64,000 nt of DNA from Haematococcus lacustris (lineage: Eukaryota; Chlorophyta; Chlorophyceae; Chlamydomonadales; Haematococcaceae): the NCBI GenBank assembly GCA_030144725.1, contig JASKMD010000001.1, positions 2,747,783 to 2,811,782 on the forward strand, given 5' to 3'. Below, one piece after another: positions 31,609-43,500 of this stretch. The position numbers and the translations under genes are program-made. The notes under the pieces were generated by a model that ran no database searches, was not told the DNA's origin, and worked only from the letters and a program-made list of their open reading frames with translations. How positions within the stretch are numbered: position 1 is the first letter of the stretch; each line of letters opens with the position of its first letter.

Positions 31609-33732
31609 GCGCCAAGAGCTGGTGGAGCTGCTGACCTACCGCTGCCATGCTGCCACTGACAAGCTGCGTGACCTGCGAGTGAGCACATGGGGTCTGGGGT
31701 AGCAGCAGGCAGCAGCGGGCAGCAGCGGGCAGCAGCAGGCTGGTCAGGGGGGATGAGAAGGCAGCAGGGGCAGTAGGGTCGGGGGGCGGAGGTGAAGCAC
31801 AGCCCTGCCCCCCGTCCCCCTGGCCCCCTGGACCCTGGTGCATGGGTTAGAGGGGCAGGGGGGCCAGGGGGGCCAGGGGGATGGGGGGCAGGGCTGTGCA
31901 TCTGTGCCCCTGACCCCCCTCCCCCCTGGTGCACGGATTGGAGGGGCGGGTGTGCGGGGGAGCCTGGGGTAAGCTGGGGGCCCAGAGGAGTGACAAGGGG
32001 GGCTAGGGAGGCCTGGGCTGTGCTGCTGTGCTCTGCTGACCCCCCGCACTGCTGCTGTTGCAGAGCAGTCACCGCTTCTGGTCCCGCTCCCTGCAATGGA
32101 GCCAGGAGAGGCTGCAGGCGGAGGAGCTGAGACAGCAGGTCAGCAGGGCTGGGGAGGCCTGGGAGTTAAGGTGGTTTGGTGGTTAGGTGGTTAGGTGGTT
32201 AGGGGCATAGGTGATAGGCCACAGGTGGCCACGCCAGGAGACAGCTTGTAGCTTGTTTTCCCGAACTGTTCTCAACCCAGGCATTGCATTATATAGGGTT
32301 ATTAAAGGGTTATTACAGGCATTGCATTCATAACCCAAACTTAATGTTACCCAGACTTCTCTCAACCCATGCAGCTGATGATGGATAGTATAGGGTCCTC
32401 ATCTGAGCTGAGTGTATAGTACATAGTCTAAGCATCTAAGCCTCACCTGACCTGGCCATGACTTTGCGCCTGGCCCTGCAGATCTCTCACCTCAGGCAGC
32501 AGCTGCACGCAGTGGCACAGCCAGCCCAGCCCCGGCCCCAGACCCAGACCCAGACCCAGACCCAGCCACAGCCACAGCCCCTGCCCCAGCCCCAGCCCCG
32601 ACAATCCACTGGTGATGACTCACAGCGTATGCAGGCAGGTGAGGGCGAGGTTGGCTCAGCGCAGGGAAGGTGGTGGTGGGGGAGGGGTGCCTGGTTGCCT
32701 GTGACCAGCTGCTGGCGCTGGGTTGGGCAGCAGTGGGGGAGGGGGCGGGCAGAGCCTCCCCCCTCCACATGCGCAAGAGAGCATGTGCAGCAGCAGGGGC
32801 AGCCACAGGTGCAGCAGCAGGGGCAGCAGGGGCAGCAGGAGCAGCAGCAGGGGCGGCAGGGGCAGCAAGGGGAGCAAGGGCAGCAAGGGCAGCAGCAGCA
32901 GCAGCAGCAGCCCGACCCAAGACACACACAATGTCAGGAGCTTCTCCTGGATCAGGGTCCCCCCACCACAGCTTGGCAGACCCCTTCCCTCCCACCCTCC
33001 TCTCCCGCCTGCACCCCTCCCTCCCTCTCCCCCTCCCCCATTCCCTCCACCCCCCCAGTGGGCCCCCCCTCTCCATGCCCCCCACCCTCTGATGACTCAT
33101 CGGGCTCGCCAGCTTCAGCTCTGCAGGTCGTCGAAGACCTGCTGCAGCAGGTGTGGGCAGGTCTCGCCAGCACGCCTGACAACCCAACGGTCGACAACGA
33201 GGCTGCACCCTCCTCCTCCTCCTTCTCCCCCTCCTCCTCCTCCCCCTCCTTTTCCTCCTTCGCTTCCTCACCCTCCTTGGCAAGCTTCCTGGGCGAGGGG
33301 GAGGGGGAGGGGGAGGGGCAGGGGGATGGAGGTGGTGGCGGTGGGGAGAGGGAAGAGGGGGCAGTCAGCAGCGCGCACTGGAGGGGGCTGGCCAGAGACT
33401 GCAAGCTGCAGGTGTGATGGTGTGAGGAGAAGGGAGGGGGTGTGACCGGGTGTGACTGGGTTCCATCTCCGCCGCCCTCATCTCCCGTCCCCTGAGCTTA
33501 CCATGATCCTGCCCCTGCCTCTGCTAAATTCTCCTGCCCTTGCCCCCTGCCCTGCGCTGGCCCGTGCCCCCGCTGCCACTGCCCCTTATCAGCCGCCCTG
33601 ATCCCTCCTGCCCGCAGCTGCATCGCTTGTCTGAGGAGCATGACCAGGAGCTGCACCTACTCTTTGAGCTGCAAGCCAGGCTTGCCCACTGGCAGCAGTA
33701 CAGCTGCAGAGACTTGGCAGCCCATGCCAGCT
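31609..33732 (+). CDS. Coiled-coil protein, internal exons, runs into assembly gap
   Basis: Plus-strand exons with matching phases: 31609-31678 (RQELVELLTYRCHAATDKLR), 32064-32138 (SSHRFWSRSLQWSQERLQAE), 32482-32638 (ISHLRQQLHAVAQ plus QTQ/QPQ repeats), one from about 32750 to 33411 (Gln/Pro/Ser-rich with VVEDLLQQVWAGL and an acidic Gly-rich end) and 33618 onward (LHRLSEEHDQELHLLFELQA). The helical pieces have heptad-like Leu/Glu patterns. Start and end are not visible. It could be the N-terminal part of the kinase gene on the far side of the gap, or a separate gene. Family not recognised. Confidence 0.5.
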
Positions 33733-34232
33733 NNNNNNNNNNNNNNNNNNNNNNNNNNNNNNNNNNNNNNNNNNNNNNNNNNNNNNNNNNNNNNNNNNNN
33801 NNNNNNNNNNNNNNNNNNNNNNNNNNNNNNNNNNNNNNNNNNNNNNNNNNNNNNNNNNNNNNNNNNNNNNNNNNNNNNNNNNNNNNNNNNNNNNNNNNNN
33901 NNNNNNNNNNNNNNNNNNNNNNNNNNNNNNNNNNNNNNNNNNNNNNNNNNNNNNNNNNNNNNNNNNNNNNNNNNNNNNNNNNNNNNNNNNNNNNNNNNNN
34001 NNNNNNNNNNNNNNNNNNNNNNNNNNNNNNNNNNNNNNNNNNNNNNNNNNNNNNNNNNNNNNNNNNNNNNNNNNNNNNNNNNNNNNNNNNNNNNNNNNNN
34101 NNNNNNNNNNNNNNNNNNNNNNNNNNNNNNNNNNNNNNNNNNNNNNNNNNNNNNNNNNNNNNNNNNNNNNNNNNNNNNNNNNNNNNNNNNNNNNNNNNNN
34201 NNNNNNNNNNNNNNNNNNNNNNNNNNNNNNNN
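33733..34232. other. Assembly gap, 500 N
   Basis: Exactly 500 undetermined bases, so the true length is probably unknown. Confidence 0.99.
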
Positions 34233-34365
34233 GTCTCCTTTTCAGAGGGAAGGCCAGCAGGCAGAGCATGGGAGGTGGAGGGAAGAGGTAGCATGCAGGA
34301 ACCTGAGGTGCAGGCAGGGGCTGCAAGCGTTGCTGTGCCCCTGGGCGACGCTGTGCTGGCTCCAG

Positions 34366-35399
34366 CCGGAGAACCTGCTGATAGACCTGCAAGGCTACGT
34401 GAAGATGGCTGACTTTGGGTTCGTGAAGAACGTGAAGCGAGGGACCAAGACGTACACGCTGTGCGGCACACCGGAGTACCTGGCCCCTGAGATCATCATG
34501 AACAAGGGGCACAATGCAAGCGCTGACTGGTGAGCCATGCAACACCCTCACAGAAAGGAAGGGGCGCCTGGCCCGGTTCATTCCTACGGTCTCTGTGGAT
34601 GCACCGCATGCGGTGTGCAATTTCCCCTCCCTGGTACCACCCTGGCATCTCCCTAGCTGACCTTTCTAGGCAACGGGTGTTTGGGAGACCCAAGCTTGTG
34701 CGTCAGGAATGAAAGGGTCCTGGAATGGAGGGGTCCCTGGCCCTGGTTCTCCCCATACTGGTACCTCCATGGCCTGTGACCTGTCTAGGCAACAGGTGGC
34801 TCGGAGACCCAAGCTGGTGTGTCAGGCTTCTGCACCAGGCAGCATGCTAGCCACGCTGTTAAGCTGTTGAGTTGTAGTCGTAGACCTAGAGCTGCTTGGT
34901 TGTGCCCGTGATCGCAGGTGGGCGTTGGGGGTGCTAATCTTCGAGCTGGTCGCGGGCTTGCCGCCTTTCATGCACCAAGACCGGCTGTGCATGTTCCGCA
35001 AGGCGTGCGCGCGAGAGCTTACTTGGCCGAAGCACTTCTCCGGGGTGAGTTGTGCGCTCAAGCGAACCATTTGTTTCGCCTGGTTATGAGCCGTGTCGTA
35101 ATGTGGAAGTGGTTGCGTGCCGCTCGCAGTCGCTCAAGTCACTACTCGATCGCTTATTGGATCCCAATCCGCTGTACCGCATCGGTTCTGGTCGCGCTGG
35201 TGCCGGCGAGATCCGGACCCACCCCTGGTTCGCTGGCTTTGACTGGGAAGGCTTCCAGGCACGCCGGCTGCCGGCACCATACATGCCGAAGCAGCCCGCG
35301 CACCCGGGAGATCCGGTGAATTTCCGGAATATGACTCCGCTGAACCACGTTTTCAAATGCAAGCGCGACATGCCGCGCGCTCCCTTCGACGACTTCTGA
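34366..35399 (+). CDS. AGC-family protein kinase (PKA/PKG-like), C-terminal exons
   Basis: Exons 34366-34529, 34918-35044 and 35130-35399 join in phase. They begin at [20 protein letters not shown] (end of catalytic loop and the DFG Asp), followed by the activation segment [20 protein letters not shown]. Then come [19 protein letters not shown], the kinase C-lobe, [24 protein letters not shown], and an AGC C-terminal extension ending FDDF at a TGA. The [12 protein letters not shown] segment and the DWxxLG helix are typical of cyclic-nucleotide-dependent kinases. The N-lobe and any regulatory domain lie in or before the N gap, so PKA versus PKG cannot be decided. Confidence 0.85.
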
Positions 35400-35764
35400 A
35401 CGTGCCTTGGACATTGAGCGACATTGAACGTCAGGCTGTCTGGCCGTTGCCAACGCAGGGCTGACAGCCAGCGAAGAACTCCTGCGTACCTTGCATCGCT
35501 GGTATCATAGAAGGCCGGACGTACGTCGTGCATGTGCATGATTGAGCGCGCGTTGAGGCATATCAAGTAGCGTCGATGGGCTCTATGTGCATCAGTCAAC
35601 AAATAAACTGAATGCTTTAAATGTCTAGGTTGTTAGCATCTGATGTCTGCTTTGCCAGGGGCATCATCAGGCACCCTTAACTTAGTGTCCAGGCTCCGGG
35701 CAGCTAGGATTGCAGCTATGTCACTTGCTCAGACCTGACACGCTCTGTACCCTCTGTAGATCAT

Positions 35765-35769
35765 GTAAA
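35765..35769 (+). terminator. Candidate polyadenylation signal TGTAA of the kinase gene
   Basis: TGTAA about 365 bases after the stop, the usual signal in chlorophycean algae. Confidence 0.45.
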
Positions 35770-35783
35770 ACCCCATTATTTTT

Positions 35784-35835
35784 TGATGATGATGGCTTGA
35801 GCCGTCAGCCGTTAGGCTGCTTGGCCGCCTTAGAT
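35784..35835 (-). mobile_element. 3' tail of a LINE-family element
   Basis: On the minus strand this is GGCGGCCAAGCAGCCTAACG, then GCTGACGGCTCAAGCC and a CATCATCATC tail. It matches the 3' end of the retrotransposon at 1306-3025 over about 45 bases. It lies directly behind the kinase poly(A) signal. Upstream (minus) a Lys-rich frame ending KAAKQPNG precedes the tail, so it may come from a related but different element. Confidence 0.55.
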
Positions 35836-35839
35836 TCCT

Positions 35840-36239
35840 TTCCCTTCTTCGACAGTCCTGCAAAGCAATGGCTAAACTGAGCTCCACCAAAAGACCTTGT
35901 TCACCCGCTTGCAGCTCTTAGTCAGGAACATAGGCTGCTGCTGTGCTCTGTCAACTGTGATGGGTCAGCGGCGGGGAACTCAGCATAGCATGACCCCACC
36001 TCACATCTTCCTCACAACTAGCGGCAGCTGCTTTGCCCACAGTGCAAGGTCGCGCCCACACAGTGTCTACCCGCCAAACAAGAACAAATGATAAGTGCAC
36101 CATGTCTTAATTCGCAGCAGGCAATGCACCATGATAAACGGGGAGTGGCACAGCTCAGCTAACCCCGGTGGTTCAGCTGCAACTGCAGCCAGCCTTTGCC
36201 TGCTGTAGGGACCATGATATGAGCCTTTGCCTGCTGTCT
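35840..36239. other. Intergenic, nothing recognised
   Basis: Mixed sequence without a supported frame or RNA. Confidence 0.4.
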
Positions 36240-36375
36240 GCCGCACGATGGCACAACAGGCCGGTGGCACAGCTCCAGTGGCCGCTCCACGTTCTCACCG
36301 GAACGCACTAGATCCAGCGTTGAGTAGTTGTCCTAATCCAGCCATTTGCCTGGCTGTGGGGTGCTTGTCACCCCT
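36240..36375 (-). pseudogene. Fanzor RuvC-III relic
   Basis: The plus-strand sequence GGCACAGCTCCAGTGGCCGC and CAGCCATTTGCCTGGCTGTG aligns with 4098-4200 of the Fanzor gene. On the minus strand it gives a PQPGKWLD-like start and a RPLELC-like end, with stops between. Old and short. Confidence 0.6.
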
Positions 36376-36660
36376 GTTGCTGCCCAGCACTGTCCTAGTC
36401 AGAAGCGCTTGGCTACTTCATCAGGCGATCAGAAAAATATCAAGAGGAAGCCTGAAGAAGCTGAAATCTCATTTCCCTGCCTCCTCCTGCCCCCCCCCTG
36501 CCTCCCCCTGCCCCCTCCTGACCCCTCAGGGGCGTGCAGCGAAGCGCTTGGCTACTTGATCAAGATCAAGGCCCTTCATCAAGATGCCGGTGTCACACCT
36601 GCCTTGCCTCCTCCTGCCCCTTCCTGCTTCCCCGGGCCACTCCTGCCTCCTGCTGCTGCG

Positions 36661-37491
36661 TCAAGAGCGCGCAGCTCCCAGCCCAGCCAGCCTGCAGGGT
36701 ATGCCAAGTGCGCTGTGTTGGAAAGCCATGGACCGTGGGATTAGCACCACAAACATGAATGAGGTTGACCCCTTTTTAGGTGCCCCATGATGAGTAAGAG
36801 GCGGGAGTGATAGTGTGAGGGTGTGACAGAGCTGGTTGATTTTCTGCTTCCCAATGACCATGACCATCACCATCACCATGACCATGACTTCGTGATGAGT
36901 ACGGGGCCCAGCAAGTCAAGAAGCAACCAACCCAGGCGACAGCAGAGAAGCTAGAGTGACAGGTCGTGGTCACACAAGATGGCAGTCAGGGTGTCACACC
37001 ATAGCAATCAGGGTCACATCATGGCACTTCAGTCCACAGGTTGACATGAGGTCGGTGTTGCTACCCACCTGCCAGTGACCCAGGCCCAGTAGAAGTTGAA
37101 GCCGCCTATCCTGCCAAACACATCCAGCACCTCCCCAGCCAAGAACACCCCAGGCAGCACCTGTAGACACAAGAGCACATGGAGAGCAAGGTGGGGTGGG
37201 TGGGGTGGGGTGGGGTGGGGTGGGGTGGGGTGGGGTGGGGTGGGGTGGGGTGGGGTGGGGTGGGGTGGGGTGGGGTGGGGTGGGGTGGGGTGGGGTGGGG
37301 TGGGGTGGGGTGGGGTGGGGTGGGGTGGGGTGGGGTGGGGTGGGGTGGGGTGGGGTGGGGTGGGGTGGGGTGGGGTGGGGTGGGGTGGGGTGGGGTGGGG
37401 TGGGGTGGGGTGGGGGCACTAGCACTCACATCGCTACATCCATCACCCCCCTCATCTCCCACTTCACCCCCTAACCCTCTGCTGCTCCCGC

Positions 37492-37533
<42 letters not shown>

Positions 37534-40500
37534 CCCTGCCCCTGCTTCCACCCCACCTTGCTCTCCATGCGGCTGAGGTGCACCTCAGTGAGGGGGATGC
37601 CCCCGCCTGTCACCTCCGCCTTCTTGTAGCCCTCATGCCCCGTGTACTGCACAGCAGGGGGGGAGGCAAGGAAGGGTCAGGGCGAGGAGGGGTAGGGGAG
37701 GAAGGGGCGAGGAAGGCGTGAGAGAGGCAAGGAAGGGTCAGGGCGGGGGCACCCTGTGCAGGAGTAGGAGGACGGGCAGGGTTGGTGGGCCCTACCGTGG
37801 GCAGCACCGCATGACCAAGGCTGCCAGAGACCCTGTGGAAGCCACGGCGGGAGGCACACTACCTGAAGCTGGTAAGCAGTGAGGTGTGATATCAGCGCCA
37901 ATCGTTCAGTCTTCTTCAGCTCGCTCACCCGCCTGCAGCAACAGCCAGAGCATTGAACACCAAGCCACCGCTGCATCATGCCATCCAGCCCCTGATGAAC
38001 CCTGATTGTCAGAGGCTGCCCTGCTTGCTTGCACCTCAACCACCAACCATGAACCATTAGCCACCAATCGTAGCCCAGACGACTTGTTGCCAACCACAGG
38101 CCTGTGTGGCCTGAACCCTAACAGGCTCCACTGACCCAAACCACACGGCCTACATCCTACATTGGACGGCGTGGACCCCTGTCGTAGCCCTGACCAGCCC
38201 AAGCTAGACCTAGCACCCGCACCCACACCCGCACACCCGCCCCTGCCCCTGCCCCTGCCCCTGCCCCTGCCCCTGCCCCTGCCCCTGCCCCTGCCCCTGC
38301 CCCTGCCCCTGCCCCTGCCCCTGCCCCTGCCCCTGCCCCTGCCCCTGCCCCTGCCCCTGCCCCTGCCCCTGCCCTGCCCCTGCCCCTGCCCCTGCCCCTG
38401 CCCCTGCCCCTGCCCCTGCCCCTGCCCCTGCCCCTGCCCCTGCCCCCGCCCCCGCCCCCGCCCCCGCCCCTGCCCTTTATCCCATTCATCTCCTCCACAC
38501 TGCCTGATGCCCACACCAAGCACACCCGCCTGCCAGCACCTCACCTTCCCACCAGCCCCAGCTCCAAGCACAGGGCGTCAGCCAGCCTCTCCCGCACCCC
38601 TCCGCGCTGCAGCACGGTGGACACGAGCACAGACCCGCCCACCTGCACAGCCAGCAGCACTGACAACAGTCTGACTGCGCAGGCTGTAGGAGGCTGCTGC
38701 GGGCATGGGGGGGGGCAGCAGCAAACCAGGCCAGGCAACCCAGGCCAGGCAAACCAGGCCAGGCAACCCAGGCCAGGCAACCCAGGCCAGGCAAACCAGG
38801 CCAGGCAAACCAGGCCAGGCAAACCAGGCCAGGCAAACCAGGCCAGGCAAACCAGGCCAGGCAAACCAGTCAAAGGGAGGCACCTGCCCCCAGCCCTGTT
38901 CAGACAACTGCCCCCTTTTCTACAGCCACATGCTCTGCCGCCCTCCCACCTGCCCCAGGCCCTGCCCTGCCCTGCAGCGCTGACCTGCAGCCGTGTTGCC
39001 CAGTCCTCAGCGCTGAGTGAGGTCCACTTCACGCGCAGCCCTGGCAGCGGCTGGCCCCGCCCCAGTGCCATCACGGCCAAGTGGGACACGTCCAGCACTG
39101 CTGGCCCACTGGCGCAGGGCAGGCGGGGCAAGACACGGCAGGCGGGGCAGGCAGGGCAGGCAGCAGGGCAGGCAGGGCAGGCAGGGCAGGCGGGGTAGGC
39201 AGGGCAGGCAGGGCAGGCAGGGCAGGCAGGGCAGGCAGGGCAGTCAGGGCAGGCAGGGCAGGCAGGGCAGGCAGGGCAGGCGGGGCAGGCGGGGCAGGTG
39301 GGGTGCTGCTGCATCAGCAGTAGAGAGCCCCTGCCCCCCGTCCCCTCCCCTCCCCTCCCCTCCCTCACCTGAACCCTCTGTGTGTGAACAGCATGCCGGT
39401 GCGTGCCGCCCTGCGCGGCTTGCTGGCTCCCGGCAGCTGGGCAGCCATGGCCACGTCATACAGGGACAGGCCTAGCAGCGTAGGAGGAGCAGAGGTAAGA
39501 GGCAGGGGTGTCAGGTGGCAGGGGCAGGGGTAGGAGGCATGTAGCAGGCAGGGGGCAGGGGCAGGGGTAGCAGGCTGAGGTCAGGGGGCAGGGGCAGGGG
39601 CAGGGGCCTGGGTCAGTGAGAGTCCCAGAGAGGGGGGGAGGGGGGGAAGGGGGGGGAAGGGGGGGAGGATGGGGAGGGGGGGGGACGGGGGAAAGGGGGA
39701 AGAGGGGCTGGAGGGGGGGGTCCCTTAAGGAGTTCCAGAAAGCAGTGGCAGCGGGGTGGAAGGGGGGGCAGGGGGACGAGGGAGGCGGGGGATGGGAGGA
39801 GTGGGAGTGGCGAGAGGGGTGGGAGGCGGGAGAGAGGTGACCAGGGGGGAGAGGTAAGGCCTGTGAGTCTGGGTCGGGTCAGGGGCAGCTACCTGCCAGC
39901 TGCTGTCCTCCAGGGTGTGGGCCAGTGAGGGGCACCAGGGCAGGGTACACCTGCAGTGCCAGATAGCAGCCAGCCCCCACTGCACAGGGTCAGGGCAGCT
40001 CCTGGAGACACACACACACACATCTGTCTTTGCCCCTGCCCCTGCCCCTGCCCCTGCCCCTGCCCCTGCCGCTGCCGCTGCCGCTGCCCCTGCCCCTGCC
40101 CCTGCCCCTGCCGCTGCCCCTGCCCCTGCCCCTGCCCCTGCCCCTGCCCCTGCCCCTGCCCCTGCCCCTGCCCCTGCCCCTGCCCCTGCCCCTGCCGCTG
40201 CCCCTGCCCCTGCCCCTGCCCCTGCCCCTGCCCCTGCCCCTGCCCCTGCCCCTGCCCCTGCCCCTGCCCCTGCCCCTGCCGCTGCCGCTGCCGCTGCCCC
40301 TGCCCCTGCCCCTGCCCCTGCCCCTGCCCCTGCCGCTGCCGCTGCCGCTGCCCCTGCCCCTGCCCCTGCCCCTGCCCCTGCCCCTGCCGCTGCCGCTGCC
40401 GCTGCCCCTGCCCCTGCCCCTGCCCCTGCCGCTGCCCCTGCCCCTGCCCCTGCCCCTGCCCCTGCCCCTGCCCCTGCCCCTGCCCCTGCCCCTGCCCCTG

Positions 40501-43500
40501 CCCCTGCCCCTGCCGCTGCCGCTGCCGCTGCCCCTGCCCCTGCCCCTGCCCCTGCCCCTGCCCCTGCCGCTGCCGCTGCCGCTGCCCCTGCCCCTGCCCC
40601 TGCCCCTGCCCCTGCCCCTGCCGCTGCCGCTGCCGCTGCCCCTGCCCCTGCCCCTGCCCCTGCCGCTGCCCCTGCCCCTGCCCCTGCCCCTGCCCCTGCC
40701 CCTGCCCCTGCCGCTGCCGCTGCCGCTGCCCCTGCCCCTGCCCCTGCCCCTGCCCCTGCCCCTGCCGCTGCCGCTGCCGCTGCCCCTGCCCCTGCCCCTG
40801 CCCCTGCCCCTGCCCCTGCCGCTGCCGCTGCCGCTGCCCCTGCCCCTGCCCCTGCCCCTGCCGCTGCCCCTGCCCCTGCCCCTGCCCCTGCCCCTGCCCC
40901 TGCCCCTGCCCCTGCCCCTGCCCCTGCCCCTGCCGCTGCCGCTGCCGCTGCCGCTGCCCCTGCCCCTGCCCCTGCCCCTGCCCCTGCCGCTGCCGCTGCC
41001 CCTGCCCCTGCCCCTGCCCCTGCCCCTGCCCCTGCCCCTGCCGCTGCCGCTGCCGCTGCCCCTGCCCCTGCCCCTGCCCCTGCCCCTGCCCCTGCCCCTG
41101 CCCCTGCCCCTGCCGCTGCCGCTGCCCCTGCCCCTGCCCCTGCCCCTGCCCCTGCCCCTGCCCCTGCCGCTGCCGCTGCCGCTGCCCCTGCCCCTGCCCC
41201 TGCCCCTGCCCCTGCCCCTGCCCCTGCCCCTGCCCCTGCCGCTGCCGCTGCCGCTGCCCCTGCCCCTGCCCCTGCCCCTGCCCCTGCCCCTGCCGCTGCC
41301 GCTGCCGCTGCCCCTGCCCCTGCCCCTGCCCCTGCCCCTGCCCCTGCCCCTGCCCCTGCCCCTGCCCCTGCCCCTGCCCCTGCCCCTGCCCCTGCCCCTG
41401 CCCCTGCCCCTGCCCCTGCCCCTGCCCCTGCCCCTGCCCCTGCCCCTGCCCCTGCCCCTGCCCCTGCCCCTGCCCCTGCCCCTGCCCCTGCCCCTGCCCC
41501 TGCCCCTGCCCCTGCCGCTGCCGCTGCCGCTGCCCCTGCCCCTGCCCCTGCCCCTGCCCCTGCCCCTGCCCCTGCCGCTGCCGCTGCCGCTGCCGCTGCC
41601 CCTGCCCCTGCCCCTGCCCCTGCCCCTGCCCCTGCCCCTGCCCCTGCCCCTGCCCCTGCCCCTGCCCCTGCCCCTGCCCCTGCCCCTGCCCCTGCCCCTG
41701 CCGCTGCCGCTGCCCCTGCCCCTGCCCCTGCCCCTGCCCCTGCCCCTGCCCCTGCCCCTGCCGCTGCCGCTGCCGCTGCCCCTGCCCCTGCCCCTGCCCC
41801 TGCCCCTGCCCCTGCCCCTGCCGCTGCCGCTGCCGCTGCCCCTGCCCCTGCCCCTGCCCCTGCCCCTGCCCCTGCCCCTGCCCCTGCCCCTGCCCCTGCC
41901 CCTGCCCCTGCCCCTGCCCCTGCCCCTGCCCCTGCCCCTGCCCCTGCCCCTGCCGCTGCCCCTGCCCCTGCCCCTGCCCCTGCCCCTGCCCCTGCCCCTG
42001 CCCCTGCCCCTGCCCCTGCCCCTGCCCCTGCCCCTGCCCCTGCCCCTGCCCCTGCCCCTGCCCCTGCCCCTGCCCCTGCCCCTGCCCCTGCCCCTGCCCC
42101 TGCCCCTGCCCCTGCCCCTGCCCCTGCCCCTGCCCCTGCCCCTGCCCCTGCCCCTGCCCCTGCCCCTGCCCCTGCCCCTGCCCCTGCCCCTGCCCCTGCC
42201 CCTGCCCCTGCCCCTGCCCCTGCCCCTGCCCCTGCCCCTGCCCCTGCCCCTGCCCCTGCCCCTGCAGCTGTCCCCACCTCATTCAAGGAGTGTCCAGCGC
42301 GCTTCAGCACCCGCAGCCCCGTGCAATCAGTGCCGACAGCAGGGAAGGACAGGCCGCCCGTAGCCATCACCTGCACCAGCACAGGGGGGAGGAAGGCGAT
42401 TGAGGCAATTGAGGCGGTTGAGGTGGTTAAGGCGGCTGACCTGCACCAGCACTGAGGGGAGCAAGGCAGCCAAGGCGGTGGAGGCGGCAGGGGCAGCAGG
42501 GGGTAAGGGGGGCCATCAGGGGGTGCACCCGAGCAAACAGGTCAGGTCAGGTCACACTCACTCTACTGCACACAACCCTAGCACACACCTGATTCTGATG
42601 CTGCCCCAGCCCCTGCAGCCCCTGCCCCGCACCCGCACCCCGCACCACTCACTCAGCGCCCCCCTCCCTCTTTATCTCACCTTGGACTTAAGTGTCTGGA
42701 GTCACCCTACACCGCCACACCACCCGTTGTGCCAGCAAGCTCAGTCCCAATCTCTAGCGCACCCTACCTATCGAATCTCTAGACAACTACCACCCGTTGT
42801 TCCGGCAAGCTCTGTCTCAATACCTGTCGAATCTCTAGACACACTCGGCGCTGCCCAACCCTCTCATGCCAAGCCACCGGTTTTTGCAGGGAACAACCAC
42901 ATGCCCACAACCACAACCCTAATACCTAACACCAAACCCTAACCCTCGCATTTACCCAACAGTCCACCCTCCACCCTCCACCCTTACCCTCCACCCTTGC
43001 CCTCCACCCTCCAGCCTCATCTTCACCTTACCACCCTAACCCATACCTGGACCCTAACCCGTCTTTCCCTAACAGTCTTTAGCTTACCTAAACCCTAAAC
43101 CCTGACCCCTCACCCCTGTGGCCACCCACCCACCAAGGTTTGGGTGTGGATCTCACTCCCGTCAGCCAGCACACATACCCAGCCTTGGTGCTCCCCCCCA
43201 CCAGGCCCCCCCCCAGCCCCCCTGCTGGCCCCCCGCTGCTGCAAGCCCCCGCCCTCTGCCTTGCCACCCCCTGCCTGCTGACTTGCTGGGCTGCTGGCAA
43301 CACCTCCAACTGCCTCCAACTGCTGACCACTGTAGCTGTGGGCAAGGGGAGGGGGAGGGAGTGGGGTGGAGGAGGTGGCGAGGGACGTGGCAGGGGTGCC
43401 TGCAGCAGCGGTGGCATCCGCTGAGAGGCTGAGGGTGCTGGCGGGCTGATTAGGACTGAGGCAGTTGGGGTTGAGCAGCAGGCTGTCTGCAGGGAAGCTG

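Noticed and set aside
33524..34620. Frames crossing the N gap
   Set aside because: They contain about 166 unknown residues; only the exons on each side are supported.
36776..36973. Alternative last exon of the flavoprotein gene (SFSAVAWVGCFLT...)
   Set aside because: The exon at 36661-36691 restores the family ending GRLAGLGAA and closes the total length to a whole number of codons.
37179..37721. WGGVG and THPTPP repeat proteins
   Set aside because: Frames through the GGGGT array, located in an intron.
39725..42455. Several 770-885-codon open frames on both strands (poly-AG, poly-GQ, poly-AP, poly-CP, poly-LP)
   Set aside because: They are reading-frame artefacts of the CCCCTG/CCGCTG array, which contains no stop codon in most frames; the array sits in an intron of the flavoprotein gene.
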